From Cephalotus follicularis (taxonomy: Eukaryota > Streptophyta > Magnoliopsida > Oxalidales > Cephalotaceae): a stretch of DNA of 64,000 nt. Where the stretch lies: the NCBI GenBank assembly GCA_001972305.1, contig BDDD01000903.1, forward strand, positions 216,501 to 280,500, given 5' to 3'. This document shows positions 55,117 to 64,000 of the stretch, in pieces; position 1 is the stretch's first letter; each line of letters begins with the position of its first letter. Under the pieces are notes generated by a model. That model was given only the letters and a program-made list of their open reading frames with translations, made no database searches and was not told where the DNA came from. The position numbers were made by a program, and so were the translations under genes.

Positions 55117-56866
55117 TGATAAGCATAAAAATGTGTGATTTTAATGATTTATTTATTATATTTTTATGCTTGGAATAGACTACTGTGGTGGTGTTTAATT
55201 GATTTTCAGGTATTATTTCATTATTGCGGATTAAGAGAAAATGGAGTTAAAACGTTACTTTTCGAGTTAAAGTGGTTTGAAGTCAACGATCGGTTAAAGA
55301 GTGCACCCACTTAAGCGAGATAAGTCAAAATTTAAGACTCAGAAGATATTGAATATTGGGCTCATTTTGTTCATAAAATTATTTGGGGTACTTTTAGTTC
55401 TTGGGCCGACTCATTTTGAAGCTCCGATGAAGAGATATTACAAGAAAACAAGTGTTGAAGCATGTGAAGCCCAATGCTTATATCACAATGATGTCACCGT
55501 GCGCCCACCAATCAGAAATGTCCAACATGCAATCCAATTCTGCCAGATTCTTCAGCCTTGCCTCCATGCATACAAGCCCATGCAATACACACCATCCGCA
55601 TACATGCAATCCCCAAAGCCTAGTCCATGCAACGCATCCATGTGCATCAACGCCAGCAAACCCATGCGCCTCACGAATGTAGCCTGCCAATCAATACATA
55701 CACAATGCATGCATGCAAGGAACCAACCCATACATCTCCAACCAATCACCAATCCATGACTCCATGCATAAGACGGCCATGCATCAAATCTCCTACATCC
55801 AGCAAATCAACGAATCAAGCAGCCCATGCAAGCGCCTCACGAGCGTTTTATTTTATATTTTAGGGCATAAGTTGGCTACATGTACATATATATATATATA
55901 TATATGTATTGCAAAGGCAGACAATTGAGAAAAAATAAAAGACGTAATGAGGGAGTACGCAGCCGGCAGTAGGGAGGTGCAATGGAGAGGAAGAATTTAT
56001 TGAAGATTATTGCAGCTTCCATCGTCATGTCCGGCTAAGTATTTTAATCCCTAGATGTAGATGAACTCATGTTATATATATATATATTTCAGTTTTGGTT
56101 TCAAGTTTAATTGCATGTTTGTGAGACACTTTTTCTTGTTAATGTAGTGACAACATTAATGATAATAATTTTTAATATAAAATCTGTGTTGATGACATGT
56201 AATATTTTTATATGTGATTGAACCAATGACAGCCTTTAACAAATCAACATTTTGAGAGTATCAAGGTGTGACAGGATAGGTTGTACCAGGTTAAATCACT
56301 AGTTTGCTGTATTAATCAAAGACAGTCTTTAACCAATCAACCTTTTGAGAGTATCAAGGTTTGACAGGATAGGTTGTACCTAGGCAAAATCACTAGTTTG
56401 CTTTGTTAATCAAAGATAGTCTTTAACCAATCAACCTTTTGAGAGTATCAAGGTTTGACAGGATAGGTTGTACCTAGGTTAATTCGGTAAATTTCTGCGC
56501 TAAACTGAAACTTGTGCCATGAATTTGAATATATATATACATGCGGGGATTCTCACATCTACGGGATTGCTGTTTCATATTACTTTTCTTATTTATTTAT
56601 TTTGTTAGTTTACGTTAGATATTTAATTTGAATTGTTTAGTTTTTCATTAAATCAGTTTAATTCAAAACCAATCCTCTTTTCAATTTATTTTATTTGCAT
56701 TGTTAGCTTAGATTAAATTAATTTCGTATTCGTTATTTTTGTTTAGTTGCATCCTAAGTTTATTTTTATAGCATCTCCTTTCAGCTCTTCGTGGGAACGA
56801 TCCCTACTTCCACTTGCTAAATTGTTAGATTAGGGTAATTTTGATTCGGCCTAACGACACCCATCA
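55117..56866 (+). repeat. RT-L 5' LTR
   Basis: It is 1750 bp, TGATAAGCATAAAA to CACCCATCA. It contains a Cys/His-rich reading frame by chance in a CATGCA-rich zone (55.5-55.85 kb), a TA microsatellite (55883-55905) and three ~93-bp tandem repeats (56225-56480). No GTCGAC array is present, in contrast to the chromovirus LTRs. Confidence 0.85.
56225..56480. repeat. Three ~93-bp tandem repeats in RT-L LTR
   Basis: The word A(G)TCTTTAAC starts at 56231 (as AGCC), 56324 and 56418, steps of 93 and 94 bp. Each unit contains TTTTGAGAGTATCAAGGT, GACAGGATAGGTTGTACC and, in the first two, ATCACTAGTTTGCT. The second and third units are the most alike. Confidence 0.92.
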
Positions 56867-56872
56867 AAATTT

Positions 56873-56890
56873 TGGCGCCGTTGCCGGGGA
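56873..56890 (+). other. RT-L primer-binding site (probably Asp-tRNA)
   Basis: TGGCGCCGTTGCCGGGGA lies six bases after the LTR end. This primer site is characteristic of Athila/Tat elements and complements the 3' end of a tRNA, probably tRNA-Asp. Confidence 0.88.
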
Positions 56891-56933
56891 GCGAAGTGAG
56901 TGTCATAAAAATAACTTAGGGAGTTTAGTAAGT

Positions 56934-56955
56934 CAAAAAAACAAAACAAAAAAAC

Positions 56956-56986
<31 letters not shown>

Positions 56987-56988
56987 CC
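56934..56988 (+). repeat. A-rich (CAAAA)n simple repeat in RT-L leader
   Basis: A run of A with regularly placed C in the leader between PBS and gag. It is simple sequence. Confidence 0.9.
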
Positions 56989-57042
56989 TTAGGAAAATTT
57001 CTTCTATTTAGTTTAGTTAGATGCATTCTAGGTCGCTGATCG

Positions 57043-58767
57043 TTGGATTCCGAAATACTTACTTGCGACCTAGAAATTGAAAGAACCCTTGCTGGAATTA
57101 GAGCGAATAACAGAATGGGTGAAAATTATGACGCACCCCAAAGACGGCCCTTAAGTGAACATTTTACCCCACGTGCATATACCACAGCTTCATGTATTAG
57201 GGTGCCTGCTGTCCAAGCTGCTCAATATGAGATCAAGTCTAGCATTATTCAGATGTTACCATCCTTTTATGGACTTGCCAATGAGGAACCGTACAAGCAT
57301 TTAGATGAATTCATCGAGATTTGCTCCACGTTTAAAATTCAGATTTTGTCGGAGGATGTCCTTAAGTTGATCTTATTTCCATTCTCATTGAAAGATAGAG
57401 CTAAACGATGGTTACATTCCTTCGACTCCGTAATCATCACAACGTGGGCACAATTACAACAAGAGTTCCTCAAGAAATATTTTCCCATAGGCCGAACTAA
57501 CCAGATAAGATGAGCCCTCACTAGCTTTTCGCAACAAGATGGTGAGCGGTTCCATGAGTCATGGGAAAGATTAAAGGATCTCATCCGAAAATGTCCCCAT
57601 CATGTCGTTCCTAAATGGCAGTTAGTCCAATGCTTCTATGATGGACTGACCGCACAAAATAGACAGATGGTGGATGCTTCTTGTGGAGGTACATCCATGC
57701 ATAAAAATGAGGACGAGGCTTGGCAATTATTTGAGTCCCTCAGCGAGAACTATTTGCATCATTTATCATCCAGAGTAGAGTCCTCCGCAATGGTGCTCAA
57801 AAGAAGGGAGGTATTTATGAGGTGAGCCAATTTGAGACCATCAAGGCTAAGGTAGACATCCTATCACAAAAGTTAGATAAAGTGCTGACCATAGGGACGC
57901 TTCCGACGCAATCTACTCAGAATTCCATTGCACAAGAGGCTTGTGCTTTGTACGCTAGCCCAACACATTATATGAGTGATTTCCCGCTTGCTGTGCATTA
58001 TCCAGATTTTATTCAAGAACAAGCACAAGCAATACAAGGATTCCAACGACCGGGAAATGATCCATATTCCAACACGTATAACCCGGGATGAAGGAATCAC
58101 CCCAACTTTTCATGGAAGCAGCCCAATACTAGCCAAAATCCCCCGTATAGGCAAGATAATTCCTTTCCTCATCAAAATGCCTATAGGGATGTGCAACAAT
58201 CGAATTTTCCACCACCTCAAATGGCTACGACAAATGAAGATAAATTGGATAAGGTACTATTTGCGTTAGATGGGATCAACAAGAAAAGCCAGAAATATGA
58301 TCAGATCATTCACTCCCATACCCAATCCATCTCTAAATTGGAAACGCAAATAGGACAGCTAGCTGATATGATGAGAAAGAGAGAAGAAAGCCACCTACCC
58401 AGTCAAGTGGTAAGAAATCCGAGAAATCAAGCTGGACAGTGTTCCTACGTAGAACAAGCCCAAGCAATTACTACCTTGAGAAGTGGACGAGTAGTAGAAG
58501 GAACGCAAGAAACTTTCTCAAATCCTGATCCGATTCATGAAAAGAGTCCTAAAGAGAGTGTGTCCTCCAAGAGTGGTGAGAAAGAGACCGTTGGCCAATC
58601 TGAAACGGAAGTCACTAAACTATCCACGTCCACAGAAAATGAACAAAAGGGGAAGGAAAAAGACATTACCTTTGCCACACCTAAAGCACCTTTCCCTGAG
58701 TGTTTGCGATATCCGTCTTTAGTTCCTCCGTTTGGTAAAAAGTTAGCAAGAATGGACGAGATGATGG
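57043..58767 (+). pseudogene. RT-L gag, first part, degraded
   Basis: It starts at ATG 57043. The capsid domain (57200-57780) has SSIIQMLPSFYGLANEEPY, FPFSLKDRAKRWLHSF and KYFPIGRTNQIR, then a TGA at 57511 (probably from CGA), after which the same frame continues (DGERFHESWERLKDL). A frameshift near 57790-57820 leads into YEVSQFETIKAK. The region with CALYASPTHYMSDFP (about 57950) has Tyr and Phe where relatives have knuckle Cys residues. Another shift follows near 58090. The long Ser/Glu/Lys-rich linker ends with RMDEMM at 58767, where RT-M inserts, and gag resumes at 63787. Confidence 0.85.
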
Positions 58768-59513
58768 TGACGAAATCGGATATACCGAGTCCAGTGCCAA
58801 AATGGACTTAAGTGTTAAGGGTGTAGAATAAAACTTTAAACATACAATCATACAGCGGAAGAACACCCAATAAAACATAAACAAGTCCGTAATGGCACGT
58901 CCACAGACCACATGGATCACCACAACATCTACTAAATTGAATTGGTATCACCATTGCATCCAATGGTGACACACAAACATGGTATAAGGAAGAAGGAACA
59001 AGAGTTTATACCAGCGGGTGTTGGCTCCTTCGTTCTTTGCCGCTACAAGCTTGAAGCAGATTCCCTTTGATCTCCTCCAAGTCTCAGGAACAGCAAGTAA
59101 TTCAACCAACAAGATCAAAGTGCTTGAACTCACTCTCTCTCTCACTTAGCTTAGAAAAGGACCATTGATTATGACCAATGAAGTCAATAATCAATCCACC
59201 CTAGATAAGCCTTGCTTAGTGTATATCAAATGAAGGAACACTCGCTTGCAGAGAAGAATTCGAGGTTAATTGCCCAGCAAAAATTGTCTCTCATTTTAAT
59301 TTTCATTTTCTACAGAAATACTTATAACCAGCCTTCAATTCTCTCTCCCAATCTCCCATTAATTCAGGATCATGGCCTTCACTCCTTGGGAGTCTGATGC
59401 CATAATTCCACGTTTCTCGAACGTGTAGAATCGAGAGAAACCGGCTAAGGATGTGAGAGGAGTAGTGCCCACGATTTGCGGTTGTGCATAGGTTGCACGT
59501 TCTGCTCAAAGAT

Positions 59514-59640
59514 GTCGACGTCTTCCGAAAGACGTCGACTCCTATGCAACGTGGCACTAAAGCACATCGATGATTTCTAAAAGACATCGACGTCTTTATC
59601 AGGGAAACGCATCGATGCCTTTCTAAAAGACGTCGACGCC
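59514..59640. repeat. AAGACGTCGACGTCTT array, RT-M left LTR
   Basis: Cores start at 59514, 59534, 59566, 59586, 59611 and 59632 (spacings 20, 32, 20, 25, 21). Confidence 0.87.
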
Positions 59641-60037
59641 TTCTGGCTAGTAAAACATAAAAAGTCTAACTCCTTTAGTGTTTTCATGTCCCTTCGAATA
59701 TTGGTTAAGTAAGATCAAACATAAGTGTTTCCACAAAATGTAAGATCCACATAACCGATATTTGACAGCAAGACTTAATATGTCCAACATATTAAAGACC
59801 TAGTCATTATAAGGCAGGGACCCTTTAAAATATTGGTTATCAGAGAGGTGTTCATAAATTACCGAAATACCCCTCGGGTCCGGTTTAGCCATTCTAAAAG
59901 GTCCTCGACCAATTTAAATGCTGTTGGAATAATATCCAATATTATCCATATGGAAAAATCAATCTAATTAATTTTCCCAACACCTCAATAACCACAGATT
60001 TTCTAAGTTGTCGGTTCGCGTGCACTATAATCCCTTG

Positions 60038-61626
60038 TCATAAATGGGTAGGCTTTCTTGCCAATTTGTATCCAATACAAGATCCAATCATAGTATTTGG
60101 CCTTAGATTCAATATGGCCTCAGCTAGGGCATGACAAACCATCAGAATCTTGATAAGTCCAGTACCCACAATTTTCATTGGAATGCACTAGTTTTAACAC
60201 CCGCACGTAGGTGTGCCCAAGTGCTAAAACATAGCCACCCTTTGCGGTGCCCAACACCGACGTTGACATAATATCCCCAAGTCATCAGCCTCAGCTAGGG
60301 CATGACAAACCAATAACCCAGGAACACTACTCAACGAAAATTGTGGAAGGCCATGGGGATCCACTCCATGGGTTCCTACGTTACGACTTATTATTGTATT
60401 GAGGGAATTTGCGGTCTCAAGTTTTAATTACCAAACCATTAATTAATTCAATGGTTATATTAGCCAATTTCAATTAATTACGGCTCATCATGCAAGACGT
60501 GTATCTTATGCACCTTGGACATATTTCTAAAATATGTCAATGGATCTTGGCCAGGACATTATTAGTAGTGACTTGAGCCCAAAGTTATTACAAGGTCTTC
60601 CTAGGTGTAAGGATATAAATCTATTTATTACAACATTAACCATCCATACATGGCCTTCAAAAGTCTTGTACTTCATATCTCCTTGACTCCATCTCTCCTT
60701 GCATAGTCTTCTTTTACAAAAGGAACAGTACATTTTTGAAAAGAAATTTTACATTTAAAACAAGGAGAAATTAAAAAGGTAAGGAAAATAAATGGTGCAC
60801 GCAGGCACCTTATTACAGACCTTTAAAGATAATAAATAAATTAAAATCCATCCACACTTAGAAAACAATAAACTAGGTCAAAGTCCTTTTCGGGCCATCC
60901 ATTGTGCATAAGATCTACATTATATCCAATATAATGAAACCACAAGATAAAACAAATGCCATAAATGATAACCAATTACACAATTTAATTCAATGATTGT
61001 TAATTGATCAAACTCCCACTAAATCAAGCAATGATTTTAATCTTCCAGGTGCCAAAATGTATAAAATCCAATTTTATACAAAAACAGTTTTTTTTATTTA
61101 TAAAAGACGTCGACGCCTTACCAAAAGCATCGACGTGTTTTCTGGAAAAACAAGGCGTCGATGCCAAAAACAGAGCATCAACGCATTTGACAAGAACATT
61201 TAAAAAAAGGCGTCGACGTCCAAAAATAACATCGACGCGTTTCACAAAGTATGATCCAGACATCGATGTCTATGATGAACGTCGACGTCTTTACTGGGAA
61301 TTTGACATAACATCGACGTCTTACCAAAGTCGTTGACGTCTTTAGCCCCCTGGGCATTTTATGCATTTCAAAAATGCTGAATTCAATGGTTTAGACTATG
61401 GTATACCATTCTGGTATTCCAAAATGCACTATGTATGTTCCAAACTTAATTCTAAACACATTTAAACAACATTCCCAGCATTAAAACACAATGAAATCCA
61501 ATTTCATGCAATTTTCATTAAGGCACTTAGAAAATTTAGTTTGATCACAAAAACACATCCAATGATTAAACTATTAATCATTACATCATCCAAGGCATAC
61601 ATATTCAATTAAGGATGATGTGGGAC
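60038..61626 (-). other. RT-M interior, non-coding
   Basis: About 1.6 kb with no recognisable gene. The words CCTCAGCTAGGGCATGACAA appear twice (about 60118 and 60291). The right end holds a palindrome array (61109-61340) before an AT-rich stretch and the PBS. Confidence 0.7.
61109..61340. repeat. AAGACGTCGACGTCTT array in RT-M interior
   Basis: About eleven copies of GTCGAC, ATCGAC, GTCGAT or GTTGAC. The first are at 61109 and 61129, 20 bp apart. This is the only array here outside an LTR, in the leader just downstream of the PBS in element orientation. Confidence 0.83.
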
Positions 61627-61638
61627 GCTCTGATACCA
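61627..61638 (-). other. RT-M primer-binding site (initiator Met-tRNA)
   Basis: On the minus strand this is TGGTATCAGAGC, a perfect initiator-Met tRNA complement, four bases from the LTR end at 61643. It fixes the element's orientation. Confidence 0.92.
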
Positions 61639-61642
61639 CTTA

Positions 61643-63786
61643 TGAAATCGGATATACCGAGTCCGGTGCCAAAATGGACTTAAGTGTTAAGGGTGTAGAA
61701 TAAAACTTTAAACATACAATCATGCAACGGAAGAACACCCAATAAAACATAAACAAGTCCGTAATGGCACGTCCACAGACCACATGGATCACCACAACAT
61801 CTACTAAATTGAATTGGTATCACCATTGCATCCAATGGTGACACACAAACATGGTATAAGGAAGAAGGACCAAGAGTTTATACCAGCGGGTGTTGGCTCC
61901 TTTGTTCTTTGCCGCTACAAGCTTGAAGCAGATTCCCTTTGATCTCCTCCAAGCCTCAGGAACAGCAAGTAATCCAACCAACAAGATCAAAGTGCTTGAA
62001 CTCACTCTCTCTCTCTCACTTAGCTTAGAAAAAGGAGTATTGATTATGACCAATGAAGTCAATAATCAATCCACCCTAGATAAGCCTTTCTTGGTGTATA
62101 TCAAATGAGGAAACACTCACTTGCAAAGAAGAATTCGAGGTTAATTGCCCAGCAAAAATTGTCTCTTATTTTAATTTTCATTTTCTGCAGAAATACTTAT
62201 AACCAGCCTTCAATTCTCTCTCCCAATCTCCCATTCATTCAGGATCATGGCCTTCACTCCCTGCGAGTCTAATGCCATGATTCCACGTTTCTCAAATGTG
62301 TAGAATCGAGAGAAACCGGCTAAGGTTGTGAGAGGAGTAGTGCCCATGATTTGCGGTTATGCATAGGTTACACGTTCTGCTGAAAGACGTCGACGTCTTC
62401 CGAAAGACGTCGACGCCTATGCAACGTGGCACTAAAGCACATCGATGCTTTCTAAAAGGCATAGATGTCTTTATCAGGGATACGCATCGATGTCTTTCTA
62501 AAAGACGTCGATGCCTTCTGGCTAGTAAAGCATAAAAAGTCTAACTCCTTTAGTGTTTTCATGTCCCTTCGAATATTGGTTAAGTAAGATCAAACATAAG
62601 TGTTTCCATAAAATGTAAGATCCACATAACCGATATTTGACACCAAGACTTAATATGTCCAACATATTAAAGACCTAGTCATTATAAGGCAGGGACCCTT
62701 TAAAATCTTGGTTATCAGAGAGGTGTTCATAAATTACCGAAATACCCCTCGGGTCCGGTTTAGCCATTCTAAATGGTCCTCGACCAATTTAAATGCTATT
62801 GGAATAATATCCAATATTATCCAGATGGAAAAATCAATCTAATTAATTTTCCCAACACCTCAATAACCACAGATTTTCTAAGTTGTTGGTTCGCGTGCAC
62901 TATAATCCCTTGTCATACTTGGCCCCGATTGAGGTCTAGGGTAAGGATATGTGTCAACCCTAGATAGTACCTCAATGGCTAAATTATCTGATCATTACGA
63001 GGACCTTTGATAAACTCTCCAGAAATCTAATTTCCAGTCTACCTCAACCTTGGCCAAGGATTTCATAAGTCCAAAGTATAATCAGACAATAATAGGACCG
63101 ATCACCTTTGCTCAGCTGTGACAATCCCTTATTGCGCACTCACTTATATTTGTATAGATTCGATCATACCCAAAGACCACCCGATTGCCAGTCCTGCGCA
63201 AGGACTGGGTAAGGTGGAGATCAAAGCATCACCGTCTCCATACAATATAGAGTGGTCGCTCAGGTCTAAGGATCAGACGAGTTTAAGAACTCGCTAAGTG
63301 ATCATTACTTATACACAACCGCAACAAGTAGGAGTCACTACTGACACGAGAATAGCGACTATCCAAACAGTGTCTCTTACGCGGGTCCTGTTCAGTGTAC
63401 ACGCTCCCAGCGCATTGCCCTAGTGTCCAACACAGATGGTAGTGAGAGAATCCATCCCCCGATTCCATGAGCAGGCAACATACACGCAAGTCTATCCGGT
63501 TCACTAATGCCCAAAAAGTGAACCTATGACTTGTAACAAGTTTGACATAAGGAGTAAGGTAACCAGTCTCACAGCCTCCATGCCAGGCATCCAACCTTAT
63601 GTCGGGGCATCACTAGTATAAGTAGGTAATTAAATAAACTACTTCAATTATGTGATAAAATACAAGTGATATAGCCATAACAAATTTAGCACGCATCATA
63701 TATATAAAAGAATAAGATTGTTCCATACATGGTAAGATATAATATGACAACCCATATAATGGCTTGTCGGGTCACTATATCTAACA
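61643..63786 (-). repeat. RT-M 5' LTR (right copy, full length)
   Basis: It is 2144 bp. Positions 61643-62917 match the left LTR closely. Positions 62918-63786 have no counterpart on the left. Confidence 0.87.
62389..62520. repeat. AAGACGTCGACGTCTT array, RT-M right LTR
   Basis: Cores start at 62389, 62409, 62441, 62461, 62486 and 62507, the same layout as in the left LTR. One unit here has further decayed to ATAGAT. Confidence 0.87.
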
Positions 63787-64000
63787 GATGGAACTGTTCA
63801 AGCAAGTCCAAATCAACCTTCCTCTCTTAGATGCCATACGACAAGTTCCAGCTTATGCCAAGTTCTTAAATGACTTATGCACCATGAAGCGTAAGCTGAA
63901 AATGCATATTCCAAAAATGGTCCATCTCACAGAGCAGGTGAGCGCAGTGCTTTCTAACAAGTTTCCACCTAAACTAAAAGATCCTGGAGCTCCTCTAATA
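63787..64000 (+). pseudogene. RT-L gag/protease linker, continued
   Basis: After the GATGG duplication the RT-L frame resumes as ELFKQVQINLPLLDAIRQVP, then MKRKLKMHIPKMVHLTEQVS, typical of the stretch just before the protease in Athila/Tat elements. It is open to the window edge. Confidence 0.87.

Larger units (their letters stand above)
58768..63786 (-). mobile_element. RT-M: non-coding (non-autonomous) LTR element nested in RT-L gag
   Basis: It is flanked by perfect GATGG duplications (58763-58767 and 63787-63791). The right LTR is 61643-63786. In element orientation it starts TGTTAGATATAGTG and ends just before a PBS. The left LTR is 58768 to about 60037 and matches 61643-62917, but lacks the counterpart of 62918-63786. 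The interior (60038-61626) has no reading frame of note. The PBS matches initiator-Met tRNA. With no gag or pol it must rely on another element's proteins. Its family is unclear. A TGTTAG start is commonest among copia-type LTRs, but that is weak evidence. Confidence 0.87.
55117..64000 (+). mobile_element. RT-L: Athila/Tat-type Ty3/gypsy element, 5' part, with nested RT-M
   Basis: The 5' LTR is 55117-56866, the PBS 56873-56890, and gag starts at 57043 and continues after RT-M at 63787 to the window edge. The gag sequence (LPSFYGLANEEPYKHLDEF) and the PBS place it in the non-chromovirus Athila/Tat group. It is inserted in gag of RT-K. The 3' part is outside the window. Confidence 0.88.

Noticed and set aside
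55300..55930. Overlapping His/Cys-rich reading frames in the RT-L LTR
   Set aside because: They come from a CATGCA-rich sequence, are open in several frames at once and lie inside an LTR.
9590..61638. tRNA genes at the Met-tRNA-like sequences
   Set aside because: Only 12-base primer-binding sites next to LTR ends are present. No cloverleaf sequence surrounds them.
58768..63786. RT-M as two separate solo LTRs
   Set aside because: One GATGG duplication encloses the whole segment and a PBS lies next to the right LTR, so it is one insertion.

Overview
The window is a gene-poor stretch of a plant nuclear genome, an angiosperm and most likely a eudicot. Supporting signs are long-LTR Ty3/gypsy chromoviruses primed by initiator-Met tRNA, an Athila/Tat-type element primed by a different tRNA (probably Asp), a CACTA (CMC) DNA transposon with plant transposase domains, and fragments of plant ARGONAUTE10, SEC14-like and KIN-4A genes. 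I found no intact host gene, rRNA, tRNA gene or CRISPR array. Almost all of the sequence is transposons inserted into transposons, and most coding regions carry stops or frameshifts.

Left stack (1 to about 40.9 kb). A minus-strand gypsy element (RT-C, PBS 37375-37386, gag-pro-pol reading leftwards) has its RNase H region cut at 32503 by the 3' end of a CACTA element. The CACTA carries a TNP2-type transposase pseudogene (1974-5653), a second gene with a Transposase_24 domain (5848-6184 plus 26101-27829), three recognisable captured host-gene fragments (28004-31390) and a subterminal block of ~85-bp repeats ending in a CACTA-type terminus. Gypsy element RT-B (6267-26086, target duplication ACAAT) sits in an intron of the second CACTA gene. 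Gypsy element RT-A (7070-16751, target duplication CCTCT/CCTAT) sits inside the 5' LTR of RT-B. A reverse-oriented LTR (1-1394) abuts the CACTA on the left. A solo LTR (34246-35743, duplication CGGGT) interrupts the RT-C protease.

Middle (about 37.4-48.6 kb). This holds a mosaic of LTR fragments in both orientations, a 286-bp tandem duplication, a 220-bp direct repeat and a large LTR-like block (43608 to about 46.6 kb).

Right stack (about 47.9-64 kb). An LTR fragment starting at 47889 is interrupted by minus-strand chromovirus RT-K (3' LTR 48592-50744, pol 50786-55116). RT-K is interrupted by plus-strand Athila/Tat-type RT-L (5' LTR 55117-56866, gag from 57043). RT-L is interrupted by RT-M (58768-63786, duplication GATGG), a minus-strand element with no visible coding capacity.

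The most striking signal is not a gene. Nearly every LTR here, and the interior of RT-M, carries short arrays of near-palindromes with the common core GTCGAC. The flanks are element-specific: AAGC-GTCGAC-GCTT, ACA-GTCGAC-TGT or AAGAC-GTCGAC-GTCTT. Copies are spaced almost always 20-22 bp apart (two DNA turns) or twice that, and the bases between them are not conserved. Related elements RT-A and RT-B carry arrays in corresponding parts of the LTR but with different flanks, as if a binding-site array had been switched in concert. This is the best candidate here for an undescribed regulatory system.
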